Positions 17,561 through 25,532 are shown, counted from the stretch's first letter. The stretch: 64,000 nt of DNA from Dehalococcoidia bacterium (GCA_028285005.1 JANQQP010000032.1:62001-126000); one strand, 5' to 3'. Numbers and translations are program-made. Notes: a model not told the origin generated them from the sequence alone.

Positions 17561-18868
17561 CTACTTCATGTTCCGGATGCGGGTGCTGAACAGCAAGTAG
17601 AGCGTCGAGAAGGCCAGCAGGACGATTGCTGAGCCGATTGCCGAGGTCTGAGCGCCGAACTCTTCCACTGCGAGACCGAGCGGCAGGACAGCAGCAGGCA
17701 TCAGACCAAACGACATCATGATGAGGCTCATCATGCGGGCGCGGTACTCGTCATCGGTCTCTTCCATCACCAGCGCCTGGCCGAGTCCCCAGCGAATAGT
17801 CTCGCCGAATCCGATACCGATCGCCATCGCCGCTCCAACCACGTAGAACGGCAGAGCGCCGATGAGCAACAGTGACACGCCAGCGATCACACCTGCGGCA
17901 AGGAAGATAAGGCCTCGGTGCTGGCCTTTCGTCAGTCCGGCTGCCAGGAAAGATGCCGCGACACCACCAATTCCAACCATCGTGGCGAATAGGCCCACGC
18001 CGTCAGGCTCAACGCCGTAGAGATCGGCGGCAAACACCGGGATCAGCATCCTGAACGGCATCGACAACAGGGCAATGATGGTGCTGTAGATCAGCAGCGA
18101 CCGGACCAGCGGGTTGTAGCGGAGGTAGCCGAAGCCGGCCTTGATGTTGTGCATCACCGAGTCTTTGGAGGCGTTACCACTCGGGTACATGCGAGGGATC
18201 AGGCTGGTGATGATCACGGCTATGAGCATCATCCCGGTAACTACGAGATATGCTGTTTCGGGACCTCCGGCGCTGTAGATCAGTCCACCGATGCCCGGTG
18301 CGGCGATGTTCATCAGGCTCATCGCCATCGCATTCAGAGCGACGGCGTTGCCAACTCGTTCCTTGCCGACCAGTTGCGGGATTGCGGCCTGCCTGGCGGG
18401 CATCTGCAGCGAGAACATCGCTCCCTGGACCACGGAGACGATAAAGAGGTGCTGCCAGAGGATCTCTTCAGTGATGATCAGCAGCGCGACGATGCCGGCG
18501 CCAAGGGCGTTCATCGCCTGCGAGAACTGGATGAGTGTCCTGCGCTCCATGCGCTCGCCGAGGACGCCACCAAACAGTGAGACGACCAGCAGACTCGGGG
18601 CGAATCCCATCGAGACGAGTGCCGTCCGGAATGCGTCGTCCGTGATGTCGTAAACGAGGATGCCACGGGCGATCATCTGCATCTGGAAGCCGCCCATCGA
18701 GAGCAGCATCCCAAACCAGAGGAAACGGAAGCTCCGGTTGTCGAGCGATGAGAATGTGTGCCTGAACCAGTTGACTACGCCCCGACCAGCTGGCGCCTTG
18801 GGCGCAGCCTCAACACTGCCGTCTACCGCTTCCGGTTGCGCAGGGTCGAGTGTTGAGCGAGATGCCAA
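17561..18868 (-). CDS. MFS transporter (MFS_3/EntS-like)
   Basis: A 12-segment major facilitator transporter of about 435 residues from TTG 18868. The first segment follows SLDNRSFRFLWFGMLLSMGG. Loop 2-3 carries GGVLGERMERRTLIQ, a motif-A variant typical of the EntS/MFS_3 group, and QMPARQAAIPQLVG follows membrane segment 4. EntS-type relatives export siderophores or drugs, but the substrate here is unknown. The frame stays open to TTG 19018, which would add 50 residues with no sign of conservation. Neither start has a strong ribosome site, so the N-terminus is uncertain. The gene is convergent with uvrB. Confidence 0.85.
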   Translation of the reverse strand: MASRSTLDPAQPEAVDGSVEAAPKAPAGRGVVNWFRHTFSSLDNRSFRFLWFGMLLSMGGFQMQMIARGILVYDITDDAFRTALVSMGFAPSLLVVSLFGGVLGERMERRTLIQFSQAMNALGAGIVALLIITEEILWQHLFIVSVVQGAMFSLQMPARQAAIPQLVGKERVGNAVALNAMAMSLMNIAAPGIGGLIYSAGGPETAYLVVTGMMLIAVIITSLIPRMYPSGNASKDSVMHNIKAGFGYLRYNPLVRSLLIYSTIIALLSMPFRMLIPVFAADLYGVEPDGVGLFATMVGIGGVAASFLAAGLTKGQHRGLIFLAAGVIAGVSLLLIGALPFYVVGAAMAIGIGFGETIRWGLGQALVMEETDDEYRARMMSLIMMSFGLMPAAVLPLGLAVEEFGAQTSAIGSAIVLLAFSTLYLLFSTRIRNMK

Positions 18869-19046
18869 GTGGCGATTCCAATTATTTGGACTGGCCGCCT
18901 GGGCCAGGGTGCTTCCGAGGGGTGGACGGACGTCGCTCCAATGCGGCGCAGTCGGGTCAGTATAGACCTCGCATTCGGCCAGAGCCGGGACATGCGTGAT
19001 CCGATCGGCCACCCACAAGGCGCGGCTTGCGGGCTGTTAATTGCTG

Positions 19047-19072
19047 TGTAATCATGTAATTACAGAATTACA
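19047..19072. promoter_or_regulatory. Four-half-site palindromic operator
   Basis: A 26-base element made of TGTAAT, two bases, the perfect 10-bp palindrome TGTAATTACA, two bases, then ATTACA. The hexamer TGTAAT thus occurs four times, two forward and two reversed, and the whole element is symmetric except for the dinucleotide spacers. It ends 22 bases before the ATG of the ribbon-helix-helix-like gene. That is the position and geometry expected for cooperative binding of two dimers of an autoregulatory RHH protein. Confidence 0.6.
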
Positions 19073-19094
19073 TCGATACTGAAAGCAGGAAACT

Positions 19095-19628
19095 ATGCCC
19101 GTAGACACCACCGAGATGAAGGCGTGGTTCAAGAAGCGCCTGCCCGAAGACTGGTATGCGCTGGTTGAAGGCTTCGACTCAGAGGTTGAGTTGCTGGTCG
19201 ACCGCGACGAGATCGTGGTGATCGGTCCGATCGCAGATGCCAAGACCGACAGCGGAGCAGATGAGGACGCTGTCGAAACCGCAAGACGAGGCGCGGTGAA
19301 GGAGTGGCGCGAGAGCACTCGTGAAAAGCGCATGGAGATTGCGTCCGAAGCCCAGGAGAAGTTCGGCAAGCACGTCTCGTGGGGAGCTTCAGCCGGAGGT
19401 GACAGGTTCTTGTTTACGCACATCAGCGTCCCAACGATGACGAGACTGCGGATCACCGAGCGGCAGGTGTTGGACACGCTCGTGGACGCGGGCGTCGCGT
19501 CTTCACGAAGCGAGGCGCTTGCCTGGTGCGTTCGTTACGCAGGCAAGAAGGAAGAGCAGTGGCTGAATGATCTGAAGACTGCGTTCGAGTCTGTGTCGGA
19601 AGTCAGGTCGAAAGGTCCCGCCGCATAG
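19095..19628 (+). CDS. Protein with C-terminal ribbon-helix-helix-like domain
   Basis: A 177-residue protein. The N-terminal 95 residues form an alpha/beta region (WFKKRLPEDWYALVEGF, then DEIVVIGPI) followed by a charged helix rich in Glu, Lys and Arg. From about residue 115, TRLRITERQVLDTLVDAG then SSRSEALAWCVRY has the strand-helix-turn-helix plan of CopG/Arc-type DNA-binding proteins, with the Ser-Arg-Ser-Glu turn. A four-half-site palindrome lies directly upstream, so I infer it is an autorepressor. It has no named family that I recognise. A small membrane protein gene follows 42 bases downstream. Confidence 0.6.
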   Translation: MPVDTTEMKAWFKKRLPEDWYALVEGFDSEVELLVDRDEIVVIGPIADAKTDSGADEDAVETARRGAVKEWRESTREKRMEIASEAQEKFGKHVSWGASAGGDRFLFTHISVPTMTRLRITERQVLDTLVDAGVASSRSEALAWCVRYAGKKEEQWLNDLKTAFESVSEVRSKGPAA

Positions 19629-19670
19629 AGCGACTGGGGCGATTCGACCTCGAAGAGAAGGGATAAGACG

Positions 19671-19922
19671 ATGTTCAAGTTTTTCGGCTACCTGCTATTG
19701 AGTCCGCTATTCGCGCTTGGAGTTGCGCTGAGGCTGGCGTTCTTCCTGCCTTTCGCAGTGCTGTTCTTGCTGCCGGCGGTAATCATGCGCCCACGACTCC
19801 TGCTCCAGGCGCCACGGATGTTCCGTTACATGTTGTTCGCCCGCAGGTCGGGCTGGGTTGGATGCGGATACGGACGCTGGGGCAATCGACTGGAGCGAGT
19901 CGCCGAGCCGATTCGGCTGTAA
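19671..19922 (+). CDS. Small two-segment membrane protein
   Basis: An 83-residue protein starting MFKFFGYLLLSPLFALG, with two hydrophobic stretches within residues 3-40 and then a basic, aromatic tail (RMFRYMLFARRSGW and GRWGNRLERV). A good ribosome site (GAAGGGA) precedes the ATG. It is probably cotranscribed with the RHH-like gene. I do not recognise it. The small size and position beside a putative autorepressor would fit a regulated membrane peptide, but nothing shows toxicity or another function. Confidence 0.6.
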   Translation: MFKFFGYLLLSPLFALGVALRLAFFLPFAVLFLLPAVIMRPRLLLQAPRMFRYMLFARRSGWVGCGYGRWGNRLERVAEPIRL

Positions 19923-20002
19923 GCGCGACTCGTTGAACGATCGTGGATTTCGCCTGCCGATCACGCTGTGCGTGTGAGAATGGCGGAGACAGGAGACAGT
20001 GA

Positions 20003-20956
20003 TTGACGACCGAAACCCGGCCTGAAGCGGCCAGCGAAGAAGACATACTGGACGCGTACTCCCGCGCTGTTGTCAACGCTGCGGACTCCGTGCGCGACAG
20101 CGTGGTCAGTTTGTCGATGAAGTCGAGGCGCGGACGATCCGGAATCGGCTCTGGCATCCTCTACACCTCTGATGGCCACATCCTGACGAACAGTCACGTT
20201 GTGGAGAGTACGAAGCAGGTCACTGCTTCATTTGCGGACGGCTCGCAGATGGTCGGTGCGGTTGTAGGCCATGACCCGACAACCGATATCGGTGTGGTGA
20301 AGGTCGACGCATCTTCACGCCCGGTCGCAGCGCTGGGCGATTCTTCAAAGCTCGTGGTCGGGCAGCTTGTCGTGGCTGTCGGTTCTCCCCACGCGCTTGA
20401 GCACACAGTCACGGCCGGAGTTGTGAGCGCGCTGGGCCGTGGGTTGCGTGCGAAGGACGGCCGACTAATCGAGAACGTGATTCAGACCGATGCGGCGTTG
20501 AATCCCGGCAACAGTGGCGGACCGCTTGTGACCTCAGGCGGCCAGGTTGTTGGCATAAACACTGCTGTTATGCCGTGGGCGCAGGGCTTGAGCTTCGCGG
20601 TGCCTGCGAACACTGCACGCTGGGTGAGCGCGACGCTCATCGAGCACGGAGTTGTGAGGCGAGGCTACCTGGGCATCAGCGTGCACACGGTCAATGTTCC
20701 GCCTGAGTTCGTGAGCAAGTTCGGGCTGCCGACTTCGACCGGTGTGCGAGTCGAGGGGGTTGAGTCCGGGACTCCAGCGGAGGCCGGCGGGGTCAAAGAG
20801 GGAGACATCCTGATCGCCCTTGAGAAGGACCCTGTCACTACGACCGACTCGCTGCACCGTTTGCTGACTGGCGACCTCGTTGGCAAACGCGTCCACCTCG
20901 CGCTGCTCAGGGATGGCGAGCTTTTCTCAGTCATCGTGGAGCCCGTTCAGCTCTAG
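20003..20956 (+). CDS. HtrA/DegP-like serine protease with one PDZ domain
   Basis: A 317-residue trypsin-like protease. The catalytic triad is visible as His65 (LTNSHVV), Asp95 (DPTTDIGVVKV) and Ser171 (LNPGNSGGPLV). A single PDZ domain follows from about residue 225 (GYLGISVHTV to the C-terminus), with the peptide-binding loop and AGGVKEGDILIALE. HtrA proteins degrade or refold damaged envelope proteins. Unusually, the N-terminus from TTG 20003 shows no signal peptide or membrane helix, so the protein may be cytoplasmic or its export signal may be missed. A stop-like hairpin follows the gene. Confidence 0.9.
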   Translation: MTTETRPEAASEEDILDAYSRAVVNAADSVRDSVVSLSMKSRRGRSGIGSGILYTSDGHILTNSHVVESTKQVTASFADGSQMVGAVVGHDPTTDIGVVKVDASSRPVAALGDSSKLVVGQLVVAVGSPHALEHTVTAGVVSALGRGLRAKDGRLIENVIQTDAALNPGNSGGPLVTSGGQVVGINTAVMPWAQGLSFAVPANTARWVSATLIEHGVVRRGYLGISVHTVNVPPEFVSKFGLPTSTGVRVEGVESGTPAEAGGVKEGDILIALEKDPVTTTDSLHRLLTGDLVGKRVHLALLRDGELFSVIVEPVQL

Positions 20957-21001
20957 ACCGCGTGCCGCCGGGTCAGAGCAAAGCGTCAGGCTCGATACAC
21001 T

Positions 21002-21037
21002 ACGGCCCGTTCCTGACACTGAAAGGACGGGCCGTTT
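21002..21037 (+). terminator. Hairpin after the HtrA gene
   Basis: ACGGCCCGTTCC and GGACGGGCCGT can pair with one bulged base, followed by only three T residues. It lies between the HtrA stop and the next GTG start, four bases before the latter. It is either a weak terminator or a structure over the start of the dehydrogenase gene. Confidence 0.4.
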
Positions 21038-21040
21038 CGC

Positions 21041-22117
21041 GTGGTGCAAGAAACTGAAAGCGACGTGAGGGTCGAGCAACCGGAGTTGCTCGAACTTGTG
21101 ACGGCGGTCTTCGCGGCCACCGGCATGTCCGACGCCGACGCGGCACTGCTGGCCGATTCTCTTGTACTTGCTGATCTTGAGGGCGTCCACTCGCATGGAA
21201 TTTTGCGAGTGCCCGAGTATGTGAAGAAGGTCACCGTGGACGGTGTGGACCCGAAGGGCCGCCCTTCTGTCGCAACCGACTCTGTGGCGATCATGGTGAT
21301 TGACGGCGGCAACAACATGGGGCAGATCGGCATGACCTTCGCCATGGACTGCGTGATCGAACGGGCGACCGAGACTGGAATCGCGGCGGCGGCGGTCCGC
21401 GGCAGCAACCACTCCGGGGCGATGTCTTATTACGTGCGCCGGGCAGTTGCGAAGGACATGATCGGCATTGCGACCACCAATGCCCTGCCGACAATGGCAC
21501 CGATCGGCGGCGCTGAGCGGATAGTCGGCATCAACCCGATTGGCCTCGGCGTTCCGACCAGTGACGAGCACCCGATCATCTATGACGCAGCGTTCGGCGC
21601 CACGGCGCACGGCAAGATACGCGTGCATGCCCAGAAAGATCTGCCAATCCCCGCGGACTGGGCGCTCGACACCAACGGCGTCCCGACATCCGACCCGGTG
21701 AAGGCGATCGACGGCCTCATCCAGCCTGTCGGTGGTTACAAGGGGATCGGGATGGCGATGGTGATGGGCGTGCTGTCCTCGATGCTTTCAGGCGCGGCAT
21801 ACGGAACCGAGTTGGGAGACCTCTATCGCGGCCCGGAGGCGGGGAAGGACGGGCACTTCGTCGCTGCGATCAACGTTGCCGCGTTTGAGGACATCGGCAC
21901 ATTCAAGCGGCGCACCGACTCGATGATTCGCCAGCAACACGAGACTCGGCGAGCCGCGGGCGCTAACAGGATCTTCGTTCCAGGCGAGATCGAGTCGGAG
22001 AAGAAGGAACGCTACCTGCGTAACGGCATACCGCTGAACCCTGTGGGTCTACAGGACCTGGCCAATACCGCAAGATCGCTGGGCGTCGATGTATCGGGAT
22101 ACGGCTGGCTCAGTTGA
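21041..22117 (+). CDS. Malate/L-lactate dehydrogenase family (LDH2) oxidoreductase
   Basis: A 358-residue NAD(P)-dependent dehydrogenase of the LDH2/MDHG2 fold, unrelated to classical Rossmann lactate dehydrogenases. Family marks are GVHSHGILRVPEYV near residue 50 with the catalytic His, AAVRGSNHSGAMSYYV, TTNALPTMAPIGG, INPIGLGVPT, and GGYKGIGMAMVMGVLSSML, the Lys of which binds cofactor. Relatives reduce or oxidise 2-hydroxyacids, ureidoglycolate or cyclic imino acids, and I cannot name the substrate. The start is GTG, immediately behind a hairpin. There is no clear operon partner. Confidence 0.9.
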   Translation: MVQETESDVRVEQPELLELVTAVFAATGMSDADAALLADSLVLADLEGVHSHGILRVPEYVKKVTVDGVDPKGRPSVATDSVAIMVIDGGNNMGQIGMTFAMDCVIERATETGIAAAAVRGSNHSGAMSYYVRRAVAKDMIGIATTNALPTMAPIGGAERIVGINPIGLGVPTSDEHPIIYDAAFGATAHGKIRVHAQKDLPIPADWALDTNGVPTSDPVKAIDGLIQPVGGYKGIGMAMVMGVLSSMLSGAAYGTELGDLYRGPEAGKDGHFVAAINVAAFEDIGTFKRRTDSMIRQQHETRRAAGANRIFVPGEIESEKKERYLRNGIPLNPVGLQDLANTARSLGVDVSGYGWLS

Positions 22118-22354
22118 CCCGCGTTGCAGCGAACGAGAGGGCTGCATCACCGCCGACGTGGCGATCATCAGCCCCGAATCGGGAGAGCCGATTGATCTGA
22201 GGCGGCGATTCGGAGAGATTGCGTCGATTGGCCCCGATAATTGCTGACCGGTGCAGTCCAGAATTCACCGGATATTTGGTAGACTTGAAGTGCTACAGAT
22301 TGTGATAAGCGGCACTGCCGATCAGGACGCTGAACCCTCTAGTGGAGCCCAACG

Positions 22355-22657
22355 ATGGCACTAACCACCGAAGAAGTCTATGACAAGTTGAAGGAAGTCT
22401 ACGACCCGGAAATTCCGGTTAACGTCGTTGACCTCGGTCTCATCTACAACGTCGAAGTCGAGGACGGTGACGTCCACGTTGAGATGACCCTCACAGCGCA
22501 GGGCTGTGGCATGGGCCCGTACATCGCCCAGCAGGCCGAATGGACCGTCGCAGAACTGGACGACGTCGAGGATGTCGAGGTTGATGTCGTTTTCGATCCG
22601 CCCTGGAACCCGGAGATGATCACCGAAGACGGCAAACGCCTGCTCGGTATCGACTAA
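22355..22657 (+). CDS. MIP18/DUF59-family Fe-S assembly protein
   Basis: A 100-residue single-domain protein with the family plan YDPEIPVNVVDLGLIYNV, then VEMTLTAQGCGMGP with the conserved Cys, and DPPWNPEMITEDGKRLLGI. MIP18-family proteins (SufT, PaaD-like) help mature iron-sulfur proteins. The next gene is an Mrp/NBP35-type ATPase 56 bases downstream, the usual partner, which supports a role in cluster assembly or transfer. It has an acidic pI. ATG 22355 fits the family start. Confidence 0.9.
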   Translation: MALTTEEVYDKLKEVYDPEIPVNVVDLGLIYNVEVEDGDVHVEMTLTAQGCGMGPYIAQQAEWTVAELDDVEDVEVDVVFDPPWNPEMITEDGKRLLGID

Positions 22658-22713
22658 CCAGCCCGAATCTCTTACGAAAGGCCGGCGCTTCAACCGTTCG
22701 CGCCCCGCTCCAG

Positions 22714-23529
22714 ATGACATCACCACGAAAGCTCTCGCCGCAAGAAGAGGCCCGCCTGGCGCAGGTCAGGAAGCAGTTCCAGGAACGCAAGGCGATATCC
22801 GACCAGCTGGGCCGCATCAAGAATCGCATCGGCGTCTACAGCGGCAAGGGCGGCGTCGGTAAGACCACAGTTGCAGTGAACCTTGCGGTGATGCTCGCTC
22901 AAGAAGGCGCAAACGTCGCCATCTTCGACTGCGACATCGACTGCCCGAACGTGACCCGCGTTCTGAGAATCTCTGAGTCACCTCGACACGATGATGAAGG
23001 TCGTTTTCATCCTTCGTCTCGTTTCGGCGTCAAGGTGATGTCTATGTCCTTCTTCCAGGAGAAAGAGGACGAGGCGATCATCTGGCGCGGGCCGATGATC
23101 CACAACGCGATCAATCAGTTCTTGCAGATGACCGAGTGGGGCGATCTCGACTACATGATCGTCGACCTTCCGCCTGGGACGTCTGATGCTCCATTGACGG
23201 TCATGCAGACACTGAACCTCGACGGGTTCGTGGTTGTGACAACACCGCAAGAGCTGGCTGCGTTGGATGCGAAGCGCTCGATCAACATGATCAAGAAGAT
23301 GAACCTGAATGTGTTCGGAGTTGTCGAGAACATGTCAGGCGGCATCTTTGGCACGGGCGCAGGCGAGGAACTTGCGGACGAGATGAGCCTGCCGTTTCTT
23401 GGCAAGGTGACGATGCGCGAGGTCTACGTCGACCCGCAACAGCCTGCTGTGCTGGAATCGGGCGAGGTCGCAGACGAGTTCTCCGAGATCGCGCTCAAGG
23501 TGCGGCAACTAGCGCAGTCTGCGGTTTAG
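22714..23529 (+). CDS. Mrp/NBP35-family P-loop ATPase (no CxxC)
   Basis: A 271-residue ParA/Mrp-like ATPase. The deviant Walker A is SGKGGVGKTT at residues 43-52 with the signature second lysine. FDCDIDCPNVTRVL is Walker A', and MIVDLPPGTSDAPLT is the Mrp-specific switch segment. Mrp proteins carry [4Fe-4S] clusters and pass them to apoproteins. The usual Cys pair after VENMS is absent here, where the protein reads VVENMSGGIFGTGAGEELA. It may therefore bind the cluster differently or act with its MIP18 neighbour. An extra charged helix of about 35 residues precedes the P-loop. Confidence 0.88.
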   Translation: MTSPRKLSPQEEARLAQVRKQFQERKAISDQLGRIKNRIGVYSGKGGVGKTTVAVNLAVMLAQEGANVAIFDCDIDCPNVTRVLRISESPRHDDEGRFHPSSRFGVKVMSMSFFQEKEDEAIIWRGPMIHNAINQFLQMTEWGDLDYMIVDLPPGTSDAPLTVMQTLNLDGFVVVTTPQELAALDAKRSINMIKKMNLNVFGVVENMSGGIFGTGAGEELADEMSLPFLGKVTMREVYVDPQQPAVLESGEVADEFSEIALKVRQLAQSAV

Positions 23530-23596
23530 GACTCAGGCGGTCGACGATTCAGACGACACTCCCGTCGGGCTACGCTTAGTTCGCTACCGCGATCCA

Positions 23597-24466
23597 TCAG
23601 CGATCCAGGAACAGCTTGACTGTGTCGTGCAGGCTACGCGTTCGGTCGACGGTTTCCGGACGCTCGTGGCCGATGGGCGAATCGGCGATCATCTGGAACA
23701 CATCGCGGCTGCCCTCGTGAATCTTCGAGGTGACGCCCGCGTCCGCGAACGTCTGCGCGATCTCTTCCATCTCACCGATCCAGCGGAATGCGCGGTCTGA
23801 GACGGTTGCGACGCCCTGCATTCGCTTGAGTGTTTCCGCCTGGCTCGACTCCAGCTCATTGATCAAGTCTTCGTACGTTCCGAGCGATTCGGCCGCTGTA
23901 AGTGCGGCAGCGAACAGCGCCGACGTGCCTTTGGTGATAGCTGCGTAGCACATCTTGATAGCTGAGGCTCTGCCAACCTCGCCGCCCATCATCGGGACGG
24001 CGATCCCGCGACCATCAAGCTCTCCTAACACCGCCTCATGTGGGCCAGATGCGTAGAAGCGAGGCGGCGTGCCTCCCCTTGGCGGGCCTCCGATGATGCC
24101 TGCGTCGATGAAGCGGCCACCTGCGCCATCGATCACTGCAGCCATCCGTTTGCCGGTTTCGGGAGATACCGCGTTGCAGTCAGCGAACGCGACACTCTTA
24201 CCATTGTTTGAGATCGCGTTCGCCACTTCGGCTGCCAGCGCCTCGGACTGGTCGGGAACGAGGATCGACAGGATCAGGTCGGCCTGGTCCACGACCGCAT
24301 CAAGACTGTGCACATCCTCAATGTTGAACCGCGATGCGAGTTCTTTCGTCCGGTCGCTGCGGCCGTCGAGTGCGGTGATAACCCGCAGACCGTCCGCTGC
24401 GAGTGCGGCTCCGACCGCGCTTCCCATGTCACCCGGGCTGAGGATCGCAACGGTTTCGACTGGCAT
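23597..24466 (-). CDS. NAD(P)-dependent dehydrogenase with DUF1932 domain
   Basis: A 289-residue protein of the 3-hydroxyisobutyrate/6-phosphogluconate dehydrogenase class. The N-terminal Rossmann domain begins VAILSPGDMGSAVGAAL and contains LILSILVPDQSEALA. FIDAGIIGGPPRGGTPPRFY marks the substrate region, and AIKMCYAAITKGTSAL holds the catalytic Lys. The helical C-terminal part is DUF1932-like. It is the last gene of the operon with the SelA-like and FrnE-like proteins. A good ribosome site (CCGGAG) precedes ATG 24466. The substrate is unknown. Confidence 0.85.
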   Translation of the reverse strand: MPVETVAILSPGDMGSAVGAALAADGLRVITALDGRSDRTKELASRFNIEDVHSLDAVVDQADLILSILVPDQSEALAAEVANAISNNGKSVAFADCNAVSPETGKRMAAVIDGAGGRFIDAGIIGGPPRGGTPPRFYASGPHEAVLGELDGRGIAVPMMGGEVGRASAIKMCYAAITKGTSALFAAALTAAESLGTYEDLINELESSQAETLKRMQGVATVSDRAFRWIGEMEEIAQTFADAGVTSKIHEGSRDVFQMIADSPIGHERPETVDRTRSLHDTVKLFLDR

Positions 24467-24514
24467 TGTGAAGTCTCCGGATTGACTGGTTTAGCGCGAA
24501 GTAGCGCAGAGGTC

Positions 24515-24856
24515 TCAGCGATCACACACGCGGTCGACCGTTTCGACGAAGGGTATCAACGCTTCGGCAAGAATCAGGCTGACTGCGGAGAACCGCGCCA
24601 GGTCTGTAGTCTCCTGCTCCGCTCTGCAGAAAGCTTCGGCAAGCTGCTCGACGTTGATGTCAGGCTCAACGATCAACGCGTTCTCCGCGCGTTCGTAGAT
24701 GACGCGTTCGCCCACGGAGTCCGTGAACGAAAAATCTCCGGTCTCAGGATCGAACCTGAGAGGTGGTGCAGCGTCGTCACTCCCGTTACTGCTGCAGGCA
24801 ATCACGAACAGCAGGGCAATTGTGGCGACGGCCAAAGTGACGAACCTGGGGCTCAC
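24515..24856 (-). CDS. Small predicted lipoprotein
   Basis: A 113-residue protein with a signal peptide FVTLAVATIALLFVIAC ending in a lipobox, then a short Ser/Asp linker and a mature domain of about 85 residues that I do not recognise. The mature part contains two Cys residues (AFCRAEQETTDL and DRVCDR), which could form a disulfide. The start GTG overlaps the stop of the FrnE-like gene by four bases, so the two are probably translationally coupled. An exported two-Cys protein coupled to a thiol oxidoreductase gene is suggestive but unproven. Confidence 0.6.
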   Translation of the reverse strand: MSPRFVTLAVATIALLFVIACSSNGSDDAAPPLRFDPETGDFSFTDSVGERVIYERAENALIVEPDINVEQLAEAFCRAEQETTDLARFSAVSLILAEALIPFVETVDRVCDR

Positions 24857-25512
24857 TCCGCGGCTTCCGGGCCGTTCCGACGCTCGGCCATCACCTTCTC
24901 GATGACATCGATGAATGTCTCTATCGGTTGTGCGCCGACGAGTCCGTACTTGCCTTCAATGACGAATGACGGCACGCCGCTCAGACCTATCATCATCGCT
25001 TCGTCATGCTGTAGCTGCAGCTGACTGTCATACAGACCGCTTTCGAGCCGAAGAGCGAACTCGTCCCAGTTAAGTCCTGCATCGATCATCAACCTCTTCA
25101 GGACTTCATGATCGCCGAGGTTCTCCGCGTCTTCCCAGTAAGCCCTGTACAGCCGTACGTGAAAAGCGTCCAGCGTCGCTTCATCGACGGTCTCCGCAGC
25201 GAATATCGTCGCTGCCTGCGCAGGTCTTGTGTACGGAATGACCGTGCCTTCGTCGCGCCGCATCGTAATGCCTTCGAACTTCGCCAACGCCGCGATTCGA
25301 GGCCACATCGCCTTTCGGTAGTCGCCAGGACCGGGGTTCCAGACCTGCCCCTCAGGAGGGATCTCCGGATGCAGAAAGTAAGCCCGGTGCTCGACCTTGA
25401 TCGGGTAGCGTTTTCTCAGCTTTTCGAGCCGTGCCAGCCCGATGTAGCACCACGGTCAGATGTAGTCGTACCAGACACGGAAGGTCACCGGTTGGCCGTT
25501 TGGCTCTGTCAC
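24853..25512 (-). CDS. FrnE-type DsbA-family oxidoreductase with in-frame TGA (probable selenocysteine)
   Basis: Read from GTG 25512 (GGAG 8 bases upstream), the frame gives 219 residues with a single internal TGA at codon 19 (25458-25456). The local sequence is WYDYI, then TGA, then PWCYIGLARLEKL. FrnE/2-hydroxychromene-isomerase-type DsbA proteins have DxxCPWCYIG here, so the TGA occupies exactly the nucleophilic Cys and the product would be UPWC. All 200 following codons are open and family-like: helical insertion, then GLSGVPSFVI with cis-Pro181. No signal peptide is visible, as in cytoplasmic FrnE. If TGA were a true stop, the gene would be dead. A gene caller would report only the 151-residue tail from ATG 25308. 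Alternatives are a nonsense mutation or a sequencing error. The SelA-like gene ends 20 bases upstream. Confidence 0.8.
25417..25455 (-). promoter_or_regulatory. Candidate bacterial SECIS hairpin(s)
   Basis: Two alternative hairpins lie in the mRNA just after the in-frame UGA. The first pairs CCGUG (25455-25451) with CACGG (25433-25429), immediately after the UGA, with a large internal region rich in G. The second pairs CGGCU (25431-25427) with AGCUG (25421-25417), one G-U pair, closing a CGAAA loop about 29 bases after the UGA. The second has a G in the first two loop positions, as bacterial SECIS elements usually do. Both are read by eye only. Confidence 0.4.
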
Positions 25513-25532
25513 TCGAGTTGCTCCGCGGGCGT

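Noticed and set aside
24853-25308. A stand-alone 151-residue protein starting at ATG 25308
   Set aside because: The upstream frame carries the DsbA active-site half in the same phase, interrupted only by one TGA. The short form would lack the thioredoxin active site.
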